Shown piece after piece: positions 1 to 7,332 of a DNA stretch of 39,142 bases. The notes beneath the pieces were generated by a model. The model did no database searches. It was not told the origin of the DNA and saw only the letters and a list, made by a program, of their open reading frames with translations. Position 1 is the stretch's first letter. Every line of letters begins with the position of its first letter. The stretch is taken from contig DAIDLI010000116.1 in the NCBI GenBank assembly GCA_027449545.1, positions 1-39,142 of the forward strand, given 5' to 3'. Source of the stretch: Acidobacteriaceae bacterium. GTDB taxonomy: Bacteria; Acidobacteriota; Terriglobia; Terriglobales; Acidobacteriaceae. Both the position numbers and the translations under genes were made by a program.

Positions 1-241
1 TTTGCCTATACTCCTGCGCAAGGGCGGACGCTGCTGCTTTCGCCTGCCGCTTCCGCTCCAGTTGCCGGCAGGCGCAGCGCACTGCTGGCCGCTGCGCGCA
101 GTGGATATAATCTTCCCGATTCATCCCTGACAGAAGATTGACTTGAGATACTGAGGTTGGCGGGAGAGGACTGCCCGCTCATCGGGCTTGTCAGTGGAGT
201 GTGCGCACTCGAAAACAGCGATAAAGGATGAGATTACCGAT
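1..241. other. Window edge and 5' region of the ROK kinase gene
   Basis: No gene can be assigned here with confidence. All three plus-strand frames are open at the edge; the longest runs to a TGA at 139-141 and could be the last 46 codons of an upstream gene, but base composition alone explains this. A TATAAT hexamer lies at 106-111, without a good -35 box, about 130 bases before the chosen kinase start, so a leader of roughly 120 bases is possible. Confidence 0.3.
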
Positions 242-1243
242 ATGCGTTATGTAGCCGGAGTGGATTTGGGCGGGACCGCCGTGAACTACACGGTGGCCGA
301 TGAGAAGCAGAACATTCTGATTCAGGGGCTTTGCGAGCACCCGGCGCGCTCTGTGGAAGGCCCGGACATTTGCCTGACGCAGATTGCCGATGGGCTGGAG
401 CTGGCGCTGGCGAAGGCCAAGGTTTCGCTGGCCGATGTGGCGGCAGTGGGGCTCGACACTCCCGGTCCCGCCAGTGCAAAGGGCGTGCTCAGCGCCAAGG
501 GCTCGACGAACTTTGTGCATCCGGAGTGGGCCGGCTACGACATTCGCGGCGGACTCGAAAAGAAGATTGGCAAACCGGTGGTTTATCTGAACGACGCGAA
601 TGCCGCGGCGCTGTGGGGCCACTTTGCGCTGTACGGAACCGGCAGCGGCAAGACGACCATCTCGGTGATCGTAGGAACGGGCTGTGGCGGCGGCGTCATC
701 ATCGACGACAAGGTGATCGAAGGCCGGAACGGCTTCGGCGGCGAGCTGGGGCACGTGCTGATCCCCTACTCGGAGATTCCGGAGATCGAGGGCCTGAAGC
801 CGGTCTGCAACTGCGGGCGCATTGGCGATCTGGAATCGCTGTGTTCGCTGACTTCGATTCGCATGAACGTTCTGCCGCATCTGCTCCAGAAGAATCCCGG
901 CCACGAGCTGTGCCAGATGGAGATTGCCAAGGCGGCGTACAGCGCGCGCGGGCTGGCCGCCAAGGGCGACACGCTGTGCCGGCAGGTCTTTAAGGTGCAG
1001 GCGCACGCGCTGGGCCTGTTCTTCGACGAGATGATCAATACCTTCGATCCCGATGCGCTGATTATTGGCGGCGGCGTGCTGGAAGCTACCGAAGAGTTCA
1101 AGCAGTGGTTCATTGGGCAGATTCGCGCGGGCATGCCGAAACAGCGCGTGGAGCAGGCGGATATTCCGATCCACGTGATTCCGAACGGCGACTGCGCGGG
1201 CGCGCTGGGCGCGGCGATCGGCGCATTGCAGTTGCTGAAGTAA
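242..1243 (+). CDS. ROK family sugar kinase (glucokinase-like)
   Basis: Predicted cytoplasmic ATP-dependent hexose kinase of the ROK family, 333 residues, the usual ROK length. The N-terminal phosphate-binding loop DLGGT is at residues 8-12; NDANAAAL in the middle is the sugar-site segment with the expected catalytic Asp; GELGH at 167-171 carries the Glu and His that contact sugar or zinc. The ROK zinc motif CxCGxxGC is present only as CNCGRIGD at 189-196, so the third Cys is Asp. The open frame extends upstream to a TTG at 188, but the ATG at 242 is chosen because the ROK fold begins there and AAAGGA lies 13 bases before it. It converges on the esterase gene. Family assignment is secure; the substrate (glucose, fructose or N-acetylated sugar) cannot be told from sequence. 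Confidence 0.88.
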   Translation: MRYVAGVDLGGTAVNYTVADEKQNILIQGLCEHPARSVEGPDICLTQIADGLELALAKAKVSLADVAAVGLDTPGPASAKGVLSAKGSTNFVHPEWAGYDIRGGLEKKIGKPVVYLNDANAAALWGHFALYGTGSGKTTISVIVGTGCGGGVIIDDKVIEGRNGFGGELGHVLIPYSEIPEIEGLKPVCNCGRIGDLESLCSLTSIRMNVLPHLLQKNPGHELCQMEIAKAAYSARGLAAKGDTLCRQVFKVQAHALGLFFDEMINTFDPDALIIGGGVLEATEEFKQWFIGQIRAGMPKQRVEQADIPIHVIPNGDCAGALGAAIGALQLLK

Positions 1244-1296
1244 GCCGGTGGTAGCTTGTCGATCGTAGCTCTTCGTGGCGCGTGGAGGGCGTGCGT

Positions 1297-1330
1297 TCCC
1301 AGGTCTCCCAAGCGAGACCTGGGGCACCCC
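1297..1330. repeat. Palindromic intergenic repeat, family 1, copy 1
   Basis: A perfect 10-bp inverted repeat, CCCAGGTCTC (1298-1307) and GAGACCTGGG (1314-1323), with a 6-base loop, followed by GCACCCC. It sits between the convergent ends of the ROK kinase and the esterase. A second copy is at 3389-3421. It could fold in RNA and act as a terminator, but no T-run follows directly on either strand (TTTTC comes 8 bases later on the plus strand). Confidence 0.7.
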
Positions 1331-1383
1331 TTTTCGTGTAGTCCGAGGCCGCGCTAGACATCCGCGATTGCGCTCTTCGCGGC

Positions 1384-2436
1384 CTAGGGATGATCGAAGA
1401 GGCGGTTGAAGAAGGCGGCCTGCGTCTCCAGGGCCTCTTGGGCTTCAGGGATATCGATCATGTACCAGTGCGCGTGGGGCATGGCGTCGAAGACGGTCAA
1501 TTCCGCCTGCACGCCGGCGCGGCGCAGGGCGCGGTAAAAATTCGAAGTGGCGCTCAGAAACATGTCGCGGGTTCCGGTCATGCACAGCGTGGGCGGAAGG
1601 CCGCTCAGGTCCCCCAGCAGAGGCGAGACCAGCGGGTCGCTGGTGGGATGATCGCCGAGGTAGCGGGCGTGGGAATTGGGATTGGGCAGATGCGCGCCGC
1701 GCAACCCGGGCACCGCGAAGAAGGCCTCCGAGTCGCCGTTGGTGGAGAAGTCCGCTGTGCCGGAGAAGAAGCCAAGCCCAGCGGGCATGGGCAGCTTTTC
1801 CGCTTTCACCCGCGCGGCGAACTGACCGGTGAGAATGGCGCCCGCGCTGGTGCCGAAGACGCCGATGTTCTCTGGCTTGTAATTCTTGAGCAACTCGCGA
1901 TAGACGCCGATGCACTGGTTCACGGCAACGGGAAACTTGACCGCCGGGGAGAGCGTGTAGAGCACGCCGATGGTGCGCGTACGGGTCAGGGAGGCGATGG
2001 GAATGTTTTCGAGCGTGGAACCGGAATCGGTGACGAAACCGCCGCCGTGGAAGTTGAGCAGGACTTTGTCTTTGCGGGTCTCGGGAACAGCGGGCGGATC
2101 GAAGACACGCACCGGAACTCCGGCCATGGTCTGCCCGGTCATCTTGACGGGATAGAGACGGAAGGCCAGTTCGGTGAGCTGCCTGGACTGCTCGGATCCT
2201 GCGGCGGGCGCCCAGGCGATGCCCTTGGCCAGATACGCCTGGCCGCGCGGCGAGAGCGTCCTGGGCACAGGAATCACGCGGGTGATGTGCGCAGTGCCGT
2301 CGGGAGCGATGGTGGTGGTGTCAGGGTTCCCGGCAGCTGAGGGAGCGCCGGATTGGGCGAAGACGCGCGTCAGGCTTACGGAGGCGAGGGCGGCGAGAAA
2401 GCTGCGGCGGCGAAGACCGGGACCTGGGCTGGACAT
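1384..2436 (-). CDS. Exported alpha/beta hydrolase, HSL (family IV) esterase type
   Basis: Predicted carboxylesterase acting outside the cytoplasm, 350 residues. The N-terminus RRRSFLAAL at 9-17 followed by a hydrophobic stretch and an AxA-like cleavage zone resembles a twin-arginine (Tat) signal. HGGGF at 130-134 is the oxyanion-hole motif of the hormone-sensitive-lipase family; the nucleophile is Ser197 in GTSAG (195-199); Asp291 in TGTRD and a His in PHAHW (321-323) complete the triad. The ATG at 2436 has GGGGAG 9 bases upstream, and a TATAAT lies at 2477-2482. It is monocistronic as far as can be seen. Substrate unknown; short-chain acyl esters are typical for this family. Confidence 0.87.
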   Translation of the reverse strand: MSSPGPGLRRRSFLAALASVSLTRVFAQSGAPSAAGNPDTTTIAPDGTAHITRVIPVPRTLSPRGQAYLAKGIAWAPAAGSEQSRQLTELAFRLYPVKMTGQTMAGVPVRVFDPPAVPETRKDKVLLNFHGGGFVTDSGSTLENIPIASLTRTRTIGVLYTLSPAVKFPVAVNQCIGVYRELLKNYKPENIGVFGTSAGAILTGQFAARVKAEKLPMPAGLGFFSGTADFSTNGDSEAFFAVPGLRGAHLPNPNSHARYLGDHPTSDPLVSPLLGDLSGLPPTLCMTGTRDMFLSATSNFYRALRRAGVQAELTVFDAMPHAHWYMIDIPEAQEALETQAAFFNRLFDHP

Positions 2437-2476
2437 GGTGGAATGCTCCCCGAAGATTTGTTTCTGTTGCGGATCA

Positions 2477-2506
2477 ATTATACGAATGGATAAGGCCGGG
2501 CCGTCA
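2477..2506 (-). promoter_or_regulatory. Candidate sigma-70-type promoter of the esterase gene
   Basis: On the minus strand a perfect TATAAT (2482-2477) is preceded after 18 bases by TGACGG (2506-2501), a weak -35 match. The start would fall near 2470, giving a leader of about 34 bases that contains the GGGGAG ribosome site. Confidence 0.4.
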
Positions 2507-2600
2507 CCCGCTCAGGGCGCGCCGCTGGCTTGAGGAACTGAACCAGGGAATTGAATGCCAGCCCTCTGCCGGGTTCGCCGAGGCTGCTGGGCCGCGATGC

Positions 2601-3284
2601 TTACCCTGCGCTTTGCTGCACGACCGCGTTGTAGCCGTCGTTGAGCAGGCGGTCGCGCCACTGGTCGGCGATGGCGCGGCTGGTGAAGGGGCCGATGCGG
2701 ACGTGGAGCAGATTGTCGCCGGGATCGCGCCGCACGCTCACCGGGTAGTTGCGCTTGCGCAGCGCCGCCATCAGCACACTGGCATCTTCGGGATTGGAGA
2801 CCGCGGCGATCTGCACCATGAACTGCGGTCCGATGGCCGGGTGGACGGCGGCGGGCGCTGAGGCCTGTGCCGGTTCGGACGTGCTGGCGGGAAGCGCCGG
2901 GTGCACGAGCGGCTGAGATGCGGGAGTGCTGGGCGCTGCGGGAACCGCGGCAGATGGAGTCGCGGACGGAGCCCCCGTTCCAGGGGCGGCGGCAGCAGGC
3001 TCCCCGTCCGCCGGGGGCGGAGCAGCGATCGGCACCTGGGCGATGGCGGAGGGCTTGGGGATGGAGCCGCTGGCTTGCAGAGGCTCCTGATCGGGCGCGG
3101 GCTGGGGTGTTGTGATGGCGTTTGGTCCGGAGTCGCGGTGACCGACGGCATAGCCCATGCCGAAGCAGAGCCCGCAGAGCAGCACCAAGCCGCAGAAGAT
3201 CGCCACCAGAGTTCCCGACCCCAGGGTCAGCTCCGTGTCCCTAGTGGGACGCTCCACCTTGTGCTCGTCAAATACACTGCGCAT
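2601..3284 (-). CDS. SPOR-domain membrane protein
   Basis: Predicted inner-membrane protein, 227 residues, with its C-terminal domain in the periplasm. A short cytoplasmic tail is followed by one transmembrane helix (about 22-45), a Pro/Ala/Ser-rich linker of roughly 100 residues, and a C-terminal SPOR domain from about residue 154 (starts QFMVQIAAV, contains HVRIGPF). SPOR domains bind glycan strands lacking stem peptides and often place proteins at division sites; that role is inferred from the family. The frame extends to a TTG at 3290, but the ATG at 3284 has AAGGA 7 bases upstream and is preferred. It follows the slipin gene on the same strand, 199 bases away with a palindromic repeat between, so cotranscription is uncertain. 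Confidence 0.87.
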   Translation of the reverse strand: MRSVFDEHKVERPTRDTELTLGSGTLVAIFCGLVLLCGLCFGMGYAVGHRDSGPNAITTPQPAPDQEPLQASGSIPKPSAIAQVPIAAPPPADGEPAAAAPGTGAPSATPSAAVPAAPSTPASQPLVHPALPASTSEPAQASAPAAVHPAIGPQFMVQIAAVSNPEDASVLMAALRKRNYPVSVRRDPGDNLLHVRIGPFTSRAIADQWRDRLLNDGYNAVVQQSAG

Positions 3285-3388
3285 GCGCAAATCCTTCGCC
3301 TGCTCCTATGCTACGACCTCCGCGCACCGAACGTAACGGCTGAAACCAATTTCAGGAGTCAGTACCGTGTCCAGGTGGATTTGTGCTC

Positions 3389-3421
3389 TCCCAGGTCTCT
3401 AGATCGAGACCCGGGGCACCC
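3389..3421. repeat. Palindromic intergenic repeat, family 1, copy 2
   Basis: Second copy of the element at 1297-1330: CCCAGGTCTC (3390-3399), 6-base loop, GAGACCCGGG (3406-3415; one A-C mismatch against the first arm), then GCACCCA. It lies between the slipin and SPOR genes. Confidence 0.7.
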
Positions 3422-3483
3422 AAATTCGCTGCTTTGATTACGAAATCACAAAGACACGGTACCAGGCTGGATCGAGGCGCAGC

Positions 3484-4272
3484 TCAGGCGTTTTTGCCCG
3501 GGGTGGCATCCGCGGTCAGCTTCTTGAGAAACGTGAGCAGCTCGATGGGCAGCGGGAAGACCACCGTGGTGTTCTTCTCGACGCCGATGTCGGAGAGCGT
3601 TTGCAGGTAGCGCAGTTGCAGGGTCATGGGCTGCGTGGCCATGAGGGCGGCGGCATCCACCAGCTTTTGCGCGGCGTTGAACTCGCCTTCGGCGTGGATG
3701 ATCTTGGAGCGCTTCTCGCGTTCGGCCTCGGCCTGCTTGGCCATGGCGCGCAGCATCTGCTCGGGCAGGTCCACCTGCTTCACTTCCACCGAGATCACCT
3801 TCACGCCGAAGGGCTCGGTGCGCTGATCGATGATGGTCTGGATGCGCAGGTTGAGGCGGTCGCGGTGGCTGAGCAACTCGTCCAGCTCTACTTCGCCGAG
3901 CACGGAGCGCAGCGTGGTCTGGGCGAACTGCGAGGTCTGATAGACGTAGTTCACCACTTTGATGGCGGCGTCGTTGGGATTGACCACATAGAGCGTGACC
4001 ACCGCGTTGACCTTCAGGGTGACGTTGTCGCGGGTGATGATGTCCTGCGGCGGAACTTCCAGCACCTCCTGACGAAGGGAGATGCGGACCCTCTGGTCGA
4101 GCGGCCGGAAGACGAGGATGATGCCCGGTCCCTTGGGCGCGGGCAGCGCGCGGCCCAGCCGGAAGATCACGGCGCGCTCGTACTCGCGCAGGATCTTGAT
4201 GGAGTTGAGCAGGTAGAGAACGACAATCGCGACCAGGATGAGAGTCGGCAGAGGCAGATCGGACGCGGACAT
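3484..4272 (-). CDS. Slipin (stomatin/SPFH-domain membrane protein)
   Basis: Predicted membrane scaffold of the stomatin/prohibitin (SPFH) superfamily, 262 residues. An N-terminal hydrophobic segment (about 8-27) is followed by the SPFH core, starting [15 protein letters not shown] and continuing through [15 protein letters not shown], and a Glu/Lys/Ala-rich helix ([14 protein letters not shown]) that normally drives oligomerisation. Slipins pair with NfeD-type proteases; such a protease lies two genes upstream on the same strand (5881-7233), with an outer-membrane protein gene between, an unusual separation. The ATG at 4272 has GAGGGG 6 bases before it. A quality-control or microdomain role is inferred from the family. 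Confidence 0.9.
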   Translation of the reverse strand: MSASDLPLPTLILVAIVVLYLLNSIKILREYERAVIFRLGRALPAPKGPGIILVFRPLDQRVRISLRQEVLEVPPQDIITRDNVTLKVNAVVTLYVVNPNDAAIKVVNYVYQTSQFAQTTLRSVLGEVELDELLSHRDRLNLRIQTIIDQRTEPFGVKVISVEVKQVDLPEQMLRAMAKQAEAEREKRSKIIHAEGEFNAAQKLVDAAALMATQPMTLQLRYLQTLSDIGVEKNTTVVFPLPIELLTFLKKLTADATPGKNA

Positions 4273-4408
4273 GGGAACCCCTCGAGCGGCAAATGGAATA
4301 TCGCAAGCGATTGTACTCCAGTTGCTTGGGGAATCTGCCGCAAAGCTTCGAGGAGGCTTTTGACAGGGCCGCCCCGCTGGCGAGGAGGACCGCGAGCGGG
4401 GCGGGGAG

Positions 4409-5566
4409 TTATTCGGAGTTGCGGCTGCCGTTGGGGCCGAAGAAGTTGAAGGTCAGGGTCATCATGGGAGTGACGATGCGGGGATAGTCACCGCGCTCGA
4501 TGGGGAGGTTGACGCCGGCGCCCCAGGTGAGTGCGAAGCGCTTGCCGGCGGGCCAGGTGTATTCCACCTCCGGCGCCGCCGAGAGATACGAGTAGGAGGG
4601 CGCGGTGGCCTTGCCAAAGAACAGGTTGTGCAGGCTTTGCGACTGCCCATCGAACTCGGTCAGAAAGCCGATGCCACGCCTCGAGTTCAAGACGTACTCC
4701 AGTGCGGCGCTGTAGTAGAGCAGGTTGCCATCCACCATGCGAACGTGGGAGCCCGATGGGACGGTGCCGATGTTGTTGTCATAGCCGTATCCCTGCGCGA
4801 CATTGGTGGGATCCTCGACCAGGTCGCCAATCTGTCCGTAGAAGGAGAAAGGCTCAAAGCGCTTGCGGATGAGCAGCGACATGCCTTCCTGAAATGTGCC
4901 GTTGCCGAACTGGTCCACGCCGTACCGGCTGGGCCGCAGCCCGGAGGCATTTCCGGAGGGCAAGAAGAAGTCGGTGGTGAGGGCGAGCGCCGGCCAGGCC
5001 AGCAGCTTGTGGGTGTTCTGGTCGTCGGTTAGCTGGTATTTGAAATCGAGGTGCGCATCGCCGGGACCGAACTGGCTCACGGAAGAGCCGGTGGCAGAGG
5101 CCGGATTCGCAGCCGTGTTGAGGATGAGCGGAACCTGGGCGTCGAATTCGAGGTTGTGGCCCAGGCCCATGGCGGACTTTTGGTTGAAGTTCATGCTCCG
5201 CGAGCCGTCCTTCTTGTAGTCGAACAGGTAGGGTTCCCAGTAGGACGAGCCCATCGGTTCAACCTCGGCGGTTCCGGTGAAGAAAGGACCGCTGGTGGTC
5301 GGCCCCCACTGGTGCTGCGATGGCGGCCTGGACTCGGGAAGGGTGAAGGACTCGGGCGGCAGACCGCTGAGGCTGTCGCTCATAGCCAGCGTGGTGGGTG
5401 CGGCTTCCCGCGTAGCAGGCTGAGCCGCGCTGCTCGAATACGGCGCGAACAGGTTGCTGGGCTGGTTCTTTGGCGGTGGCGCGGACCAGACCGGTCTCGC
5501 CAGGCCCAACAGCGCCAATGCCACGGTACAAACGGCACACACGGATAACCTGCAGTTTCGGCGCAT
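4409..5566 (-). CDS. Outer-membrane beta-barrel protein, MetA-pathway/transporter-like
   Basis: Predicted outer-membrane protein of 385 residues. Residues 1-28 form a Sec signal peptide ending near VWSA. The mature part begins with a Ser/Pro-rich segment, then contains many alternating aromatic strands typical of a barrel and ends TLTFNFFGP near the C-terminus. The pattern resembles the MetA-pathway-of-phenol-degradation family (PF13557-like), whose members are seldom characterised. The frame stays open to 5653, but the ATG at 5566 is preferred: it has GGGGGGAT upstream, opens directly into the signal peptide and lies downstream of the sigma-54 promoter at 5661-5678. It lies between the NfeD and slipin genes. 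Substrate unknown. Confidence 0.7.
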   Translation of the reverse strand: MRRNCRLSVCAVCTVALALLGLARPVWSAPPPKNQPSNLFAPYSSSAAQPATREAAPTTLAMSDSLSGLPPESFTLPESRPPSQHQWGPTTSGPFFTGTAEVEPMGSSYWEPYLFDYKKDGSRSMNFNQKSAMGLGHNLEFDAQVPLILNTAANPASATGSSVSQFGPGDAHLDFKYQLTDDQNTHKLLAWPALALTTDFFLPSGNASGLRPSRYGVDQFGNGTFQEGMSLLIRKRFEPFSFYGQIGDLVEDPTNVAQGYGYDNNIGTVPSGSHVRMVDGNLLYYSAALEYVLNSRRGIGFLTEFDGQSQSLHNLFFGKATAPSYSYLSAAPEVEYTWPAGKRFALTWGAGVNLPIERGDYPRIVTPMMTLTFNFFGPNGSRNSE

Positions 5567-5660
5567 TCGATCCCCCCGTTGCGTGATGTTTTTTTCGAGC
5601 GCCGCTAGCAGGCTTGCCCGTGAAGAGCTTGCTGACTCTTCGCGTTCACGCACCCTGAAA

Positions 5661-5678
5661 GAAGCAATTGCCGTGCCA
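5661..5678 (-). promoter_or_regulatory. Sigma-54 (RpoN) promoter, -24/-12 type
   Basis: On the minus strand TGGCACG-GCAA-TTGCTT matches the sigma-54 consensus TGGCAC-N5-TTGCW at every defining base, including GG at -24 (5677-5676) and GC at -12 (5665-5664) with correct spacing. Transcription would start near 5653, 87 bases before the outer-membrane protein ATG. Such promoters need an AAA+ enhancer-binding activator; none is encoded in this window. Confidence 0.72.
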
Positions 5679-5730
5679 TATTGGGAGGGTTGACTGTGGA
5701 GGCTGTAAGCCTCAGGAAGATAAGGGATTA

Positions 5731-5742
5731 CTCCAATTGGAG
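5731..5742. promoter_or_regulatory. 12-bp palindrome upstream of the sigma-54 promoter
   Basis: CTCCAATTGGAG is a perfect 12-bp palindrome about 55 bases upstream of the -24 box. It could bind a dimeric regulator; no factor can be named. Confidence 0.3.
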
Positions 5743-5821
5743 CGGCAGGGGGCGAGCTTGCGGCACGGGGGTGCGGGCGCAGCCGGGAAAACTTTGCGCG
5801 ATCGGGCAGTTTTTACTCGAA

Positions 5822-5837
5822 GTGCAAGGAATTGCAC
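5822..5837. promoter_or_regulatory. Candidate enhancer-type inverted repeat
   Basis: GTGCAA-GGAA-TTGCAC is a 6-bp inverted repeat with a 4-base spacer, about 145 bases upstream of the -24 element, the usual distance for a sigma-54 activator site. It resembles NtrC-class sites in general form only. Confidence 0.35.
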
Positions 5838-5880
5838 AGGTTGTTTCTCGTTGTCACGGCCAAGTGCGGATTGCCGTGGT

Positions 5881-7233
5881 TTAGCGCTTCTCTTCGAGTT
5901 CGACCGGTGCGGGGGCAGGGGCGACGTAGAGCAGCATCTGGTCGTGGCCGGTGACGCGCAGGGTGGCGCCGGCCGGAACCGGCTGGCTGGCGGTGGCCCG
6001 CCAGATCTCGCCTTCCACCAGCACGTGGCCGCTGGGTGCGAGGGCTTCCATGGCCTTGGCCTCATAGCCCACCAGGGCGTCGGCGCCGAGCAGCGCCTTG
6101 CGTTTTCGCGCACGGGTGGCCAGGCGGACCAGAAACACTGTGATCAGACCGAAGCCGATGCTCACGGAGATGGCCACCGCCGGGCTGACGCCCATCTGCG
6201 GGACCGGGGCTGCCACTAGCGTGAGCGTGCCAAAGGTGAGGCAGACGATGCCGGCGATCGCGAGCGCACCATGGCCGCCGAATTTTGCTTCGAGGACCAG
6301 CAGCACCAGCGCGGCGATCAGGAGCAGGACGGCGGTGTAACGGATGGGCAGCAGATTGAGCGCGAAGATGGCCAGCAGCACCATCAGGGTGCCGAGCGCG
6401 CCGGGGACGATGGTGCCCGGGGTATTGAATTCGAGGTAGATGAGCAGTGCGCCGCCGACCAGGAAGAGCAGCGCGATGTTGGGATTCACCAGCCAGCCCA
6501 GCAACTCATCGCGCAGGGTAGAGCGCAGCACGACGATGCGGGCATTGGCCAGGTGCAGGGTGGTTTTGGAGCCGTCCATGCGGGTGATCTCGCGCCCATT
6601 GAGCTCGTTCAGAAGTTGCGTGTCGCTGTTGGCGACGACGTCGATGAGGTGCTGGTTGAGGGCTTCTTCCGCGGTGTAGGAGTGCGATTTCTCGGTTGCA
6701 GCGGCGGCGGCTTCGGCGTTGCGCCCGCGGCGCGTTACATAAGAACGCAGAAAGGCCGCGGCATCGTTCTCGATCTTCTGCATCTCGGTGGGATCCATCT
6801 TGCCCATCCCGGAGACTACATGGGCCGCGCCGGCCTCGGTGCCGGGGGCCATGGCGGCGACATCGGCGGATTCGAGGATGAAGAAGCCTGCCGAGCCGGC
6901 GCGCGCGCCGGAGGGGGAGACGTAGACGATGACCGGGACTCGGGAGCCGAGGATGGCGCCGACCATCTCGCGCATGGAGTCCACCAGTCCGCCGGGGGTG
7001 TCCATCTGGATGAGCAGAGCCTGCGCGCCGTCGCTGTTGGCGGCAGCGATGGCGCGCTTCAACTCGTCGGCGCTGACTGGCTGGATGGTGTCATCCAGGA
7101 TCATCTTGTCGACGAGCGGCTGCGGTGGCTGCTGGGGCAGCGCCAGGGGAGGCAGACCTATTGTCATGGCGGAGAAGAGCGCGGCCGCAAAGGCCATTCT
7201 GACGAACCGTTGCAACGTGCCGTAGCGTCCCAT
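5881..7233 (-). CDS. NfeD-family membrane-bound ClpP-class serine protease
   Basis: Predicted membrane protease of the NfeD/PH1510 type, 450 residues. A signal or anchor segment (about 12-33) precedes a ClpP-fold domain with TPGGLVDSM (about 79-87), the nucleophile Ser114 in ARAGSAGFF and the partner Lys153 in EMQKIEND, so the Ser-Lys dyad is intact. Four or five transmembrane helices follow (about 240-370), then a C-terminal OB-like NfeD domain (GYEAKAMEAL to the end). Archaeal relatives cleave stomatin C-termini; the slipin at 3484-4272 is the likely partner. The ATG at 7233 is preferred over the ATG at 7242 because AAGGGAT lies 7 bases upstream of it and directly abuts the other. Confidence 0.9.
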   Translation of the reverse strand: MGRYGTLQRFVRMAFAAALFSAMTIGLPPLALPQQPPQPLVDKMILDDTIQPVSADELKRAIAAANSDGAQALLIQMDTPGGLVDSMREMVGAILGSRVPVIVYVSPSGARAGSAGFFILESADVAAMAPGTEAGAAHVVSGMGKMDPTEMQKIENDAAAFLRSYVTRRGRNAEAAAAATEKSHSYTAEEALNQHLIDVVANSDTQLLNELNGREITRMDGSKTTLHLANARIVVLRSTLRDELLGWLVNPNIALLFLVGGALLIYLEFNTPGTIVPGALGTLMVLLAIFALNLLPIRYTAVLLLIAALVLLVLEAKFGGHGALAIAGIVCLTFGTLTLVAAPVPQMGVSPAVAISVSIGFGLITVFLVRLATRARKRKALLGADALVGYEAKAMEALAPSGHVLVEGEIWRATASQPVPAGATLRVTGHDQMLLYVAPAPAPVELEEKR

Positions 7234-7332
7234 TTGGCCCATCCCTTACCGAGCTCGGAGGCGCGGAAGATTCCGACAGCCAAGCATACAGCGGAAGGGG
7301 GCCGGGGAGCAGCCCTGTTCCGCTACGCAGGG

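Larger units (their letters stand above)
5567..5880. other. 314-base regulatory region upstream of the outer-membrane protein gene
   Basis: No gene is seen here. The stretch holds, in minus-strand order, an inverted repeat at 5822-5837, a palindrome at 5731-5742, a sigma-54 promoter at 5678-5661 and a leader of about 87 bases with an A-run (AAAAAAA, minus strand, near 5589-5595) and the ribosome site. Confidence 0.6.

Noticed and set aside
1-141. Partial upstream gene ending at 141
   Set aside because: All three plus frames are open at the edge, and nothing in the 46 codons is recognisable.
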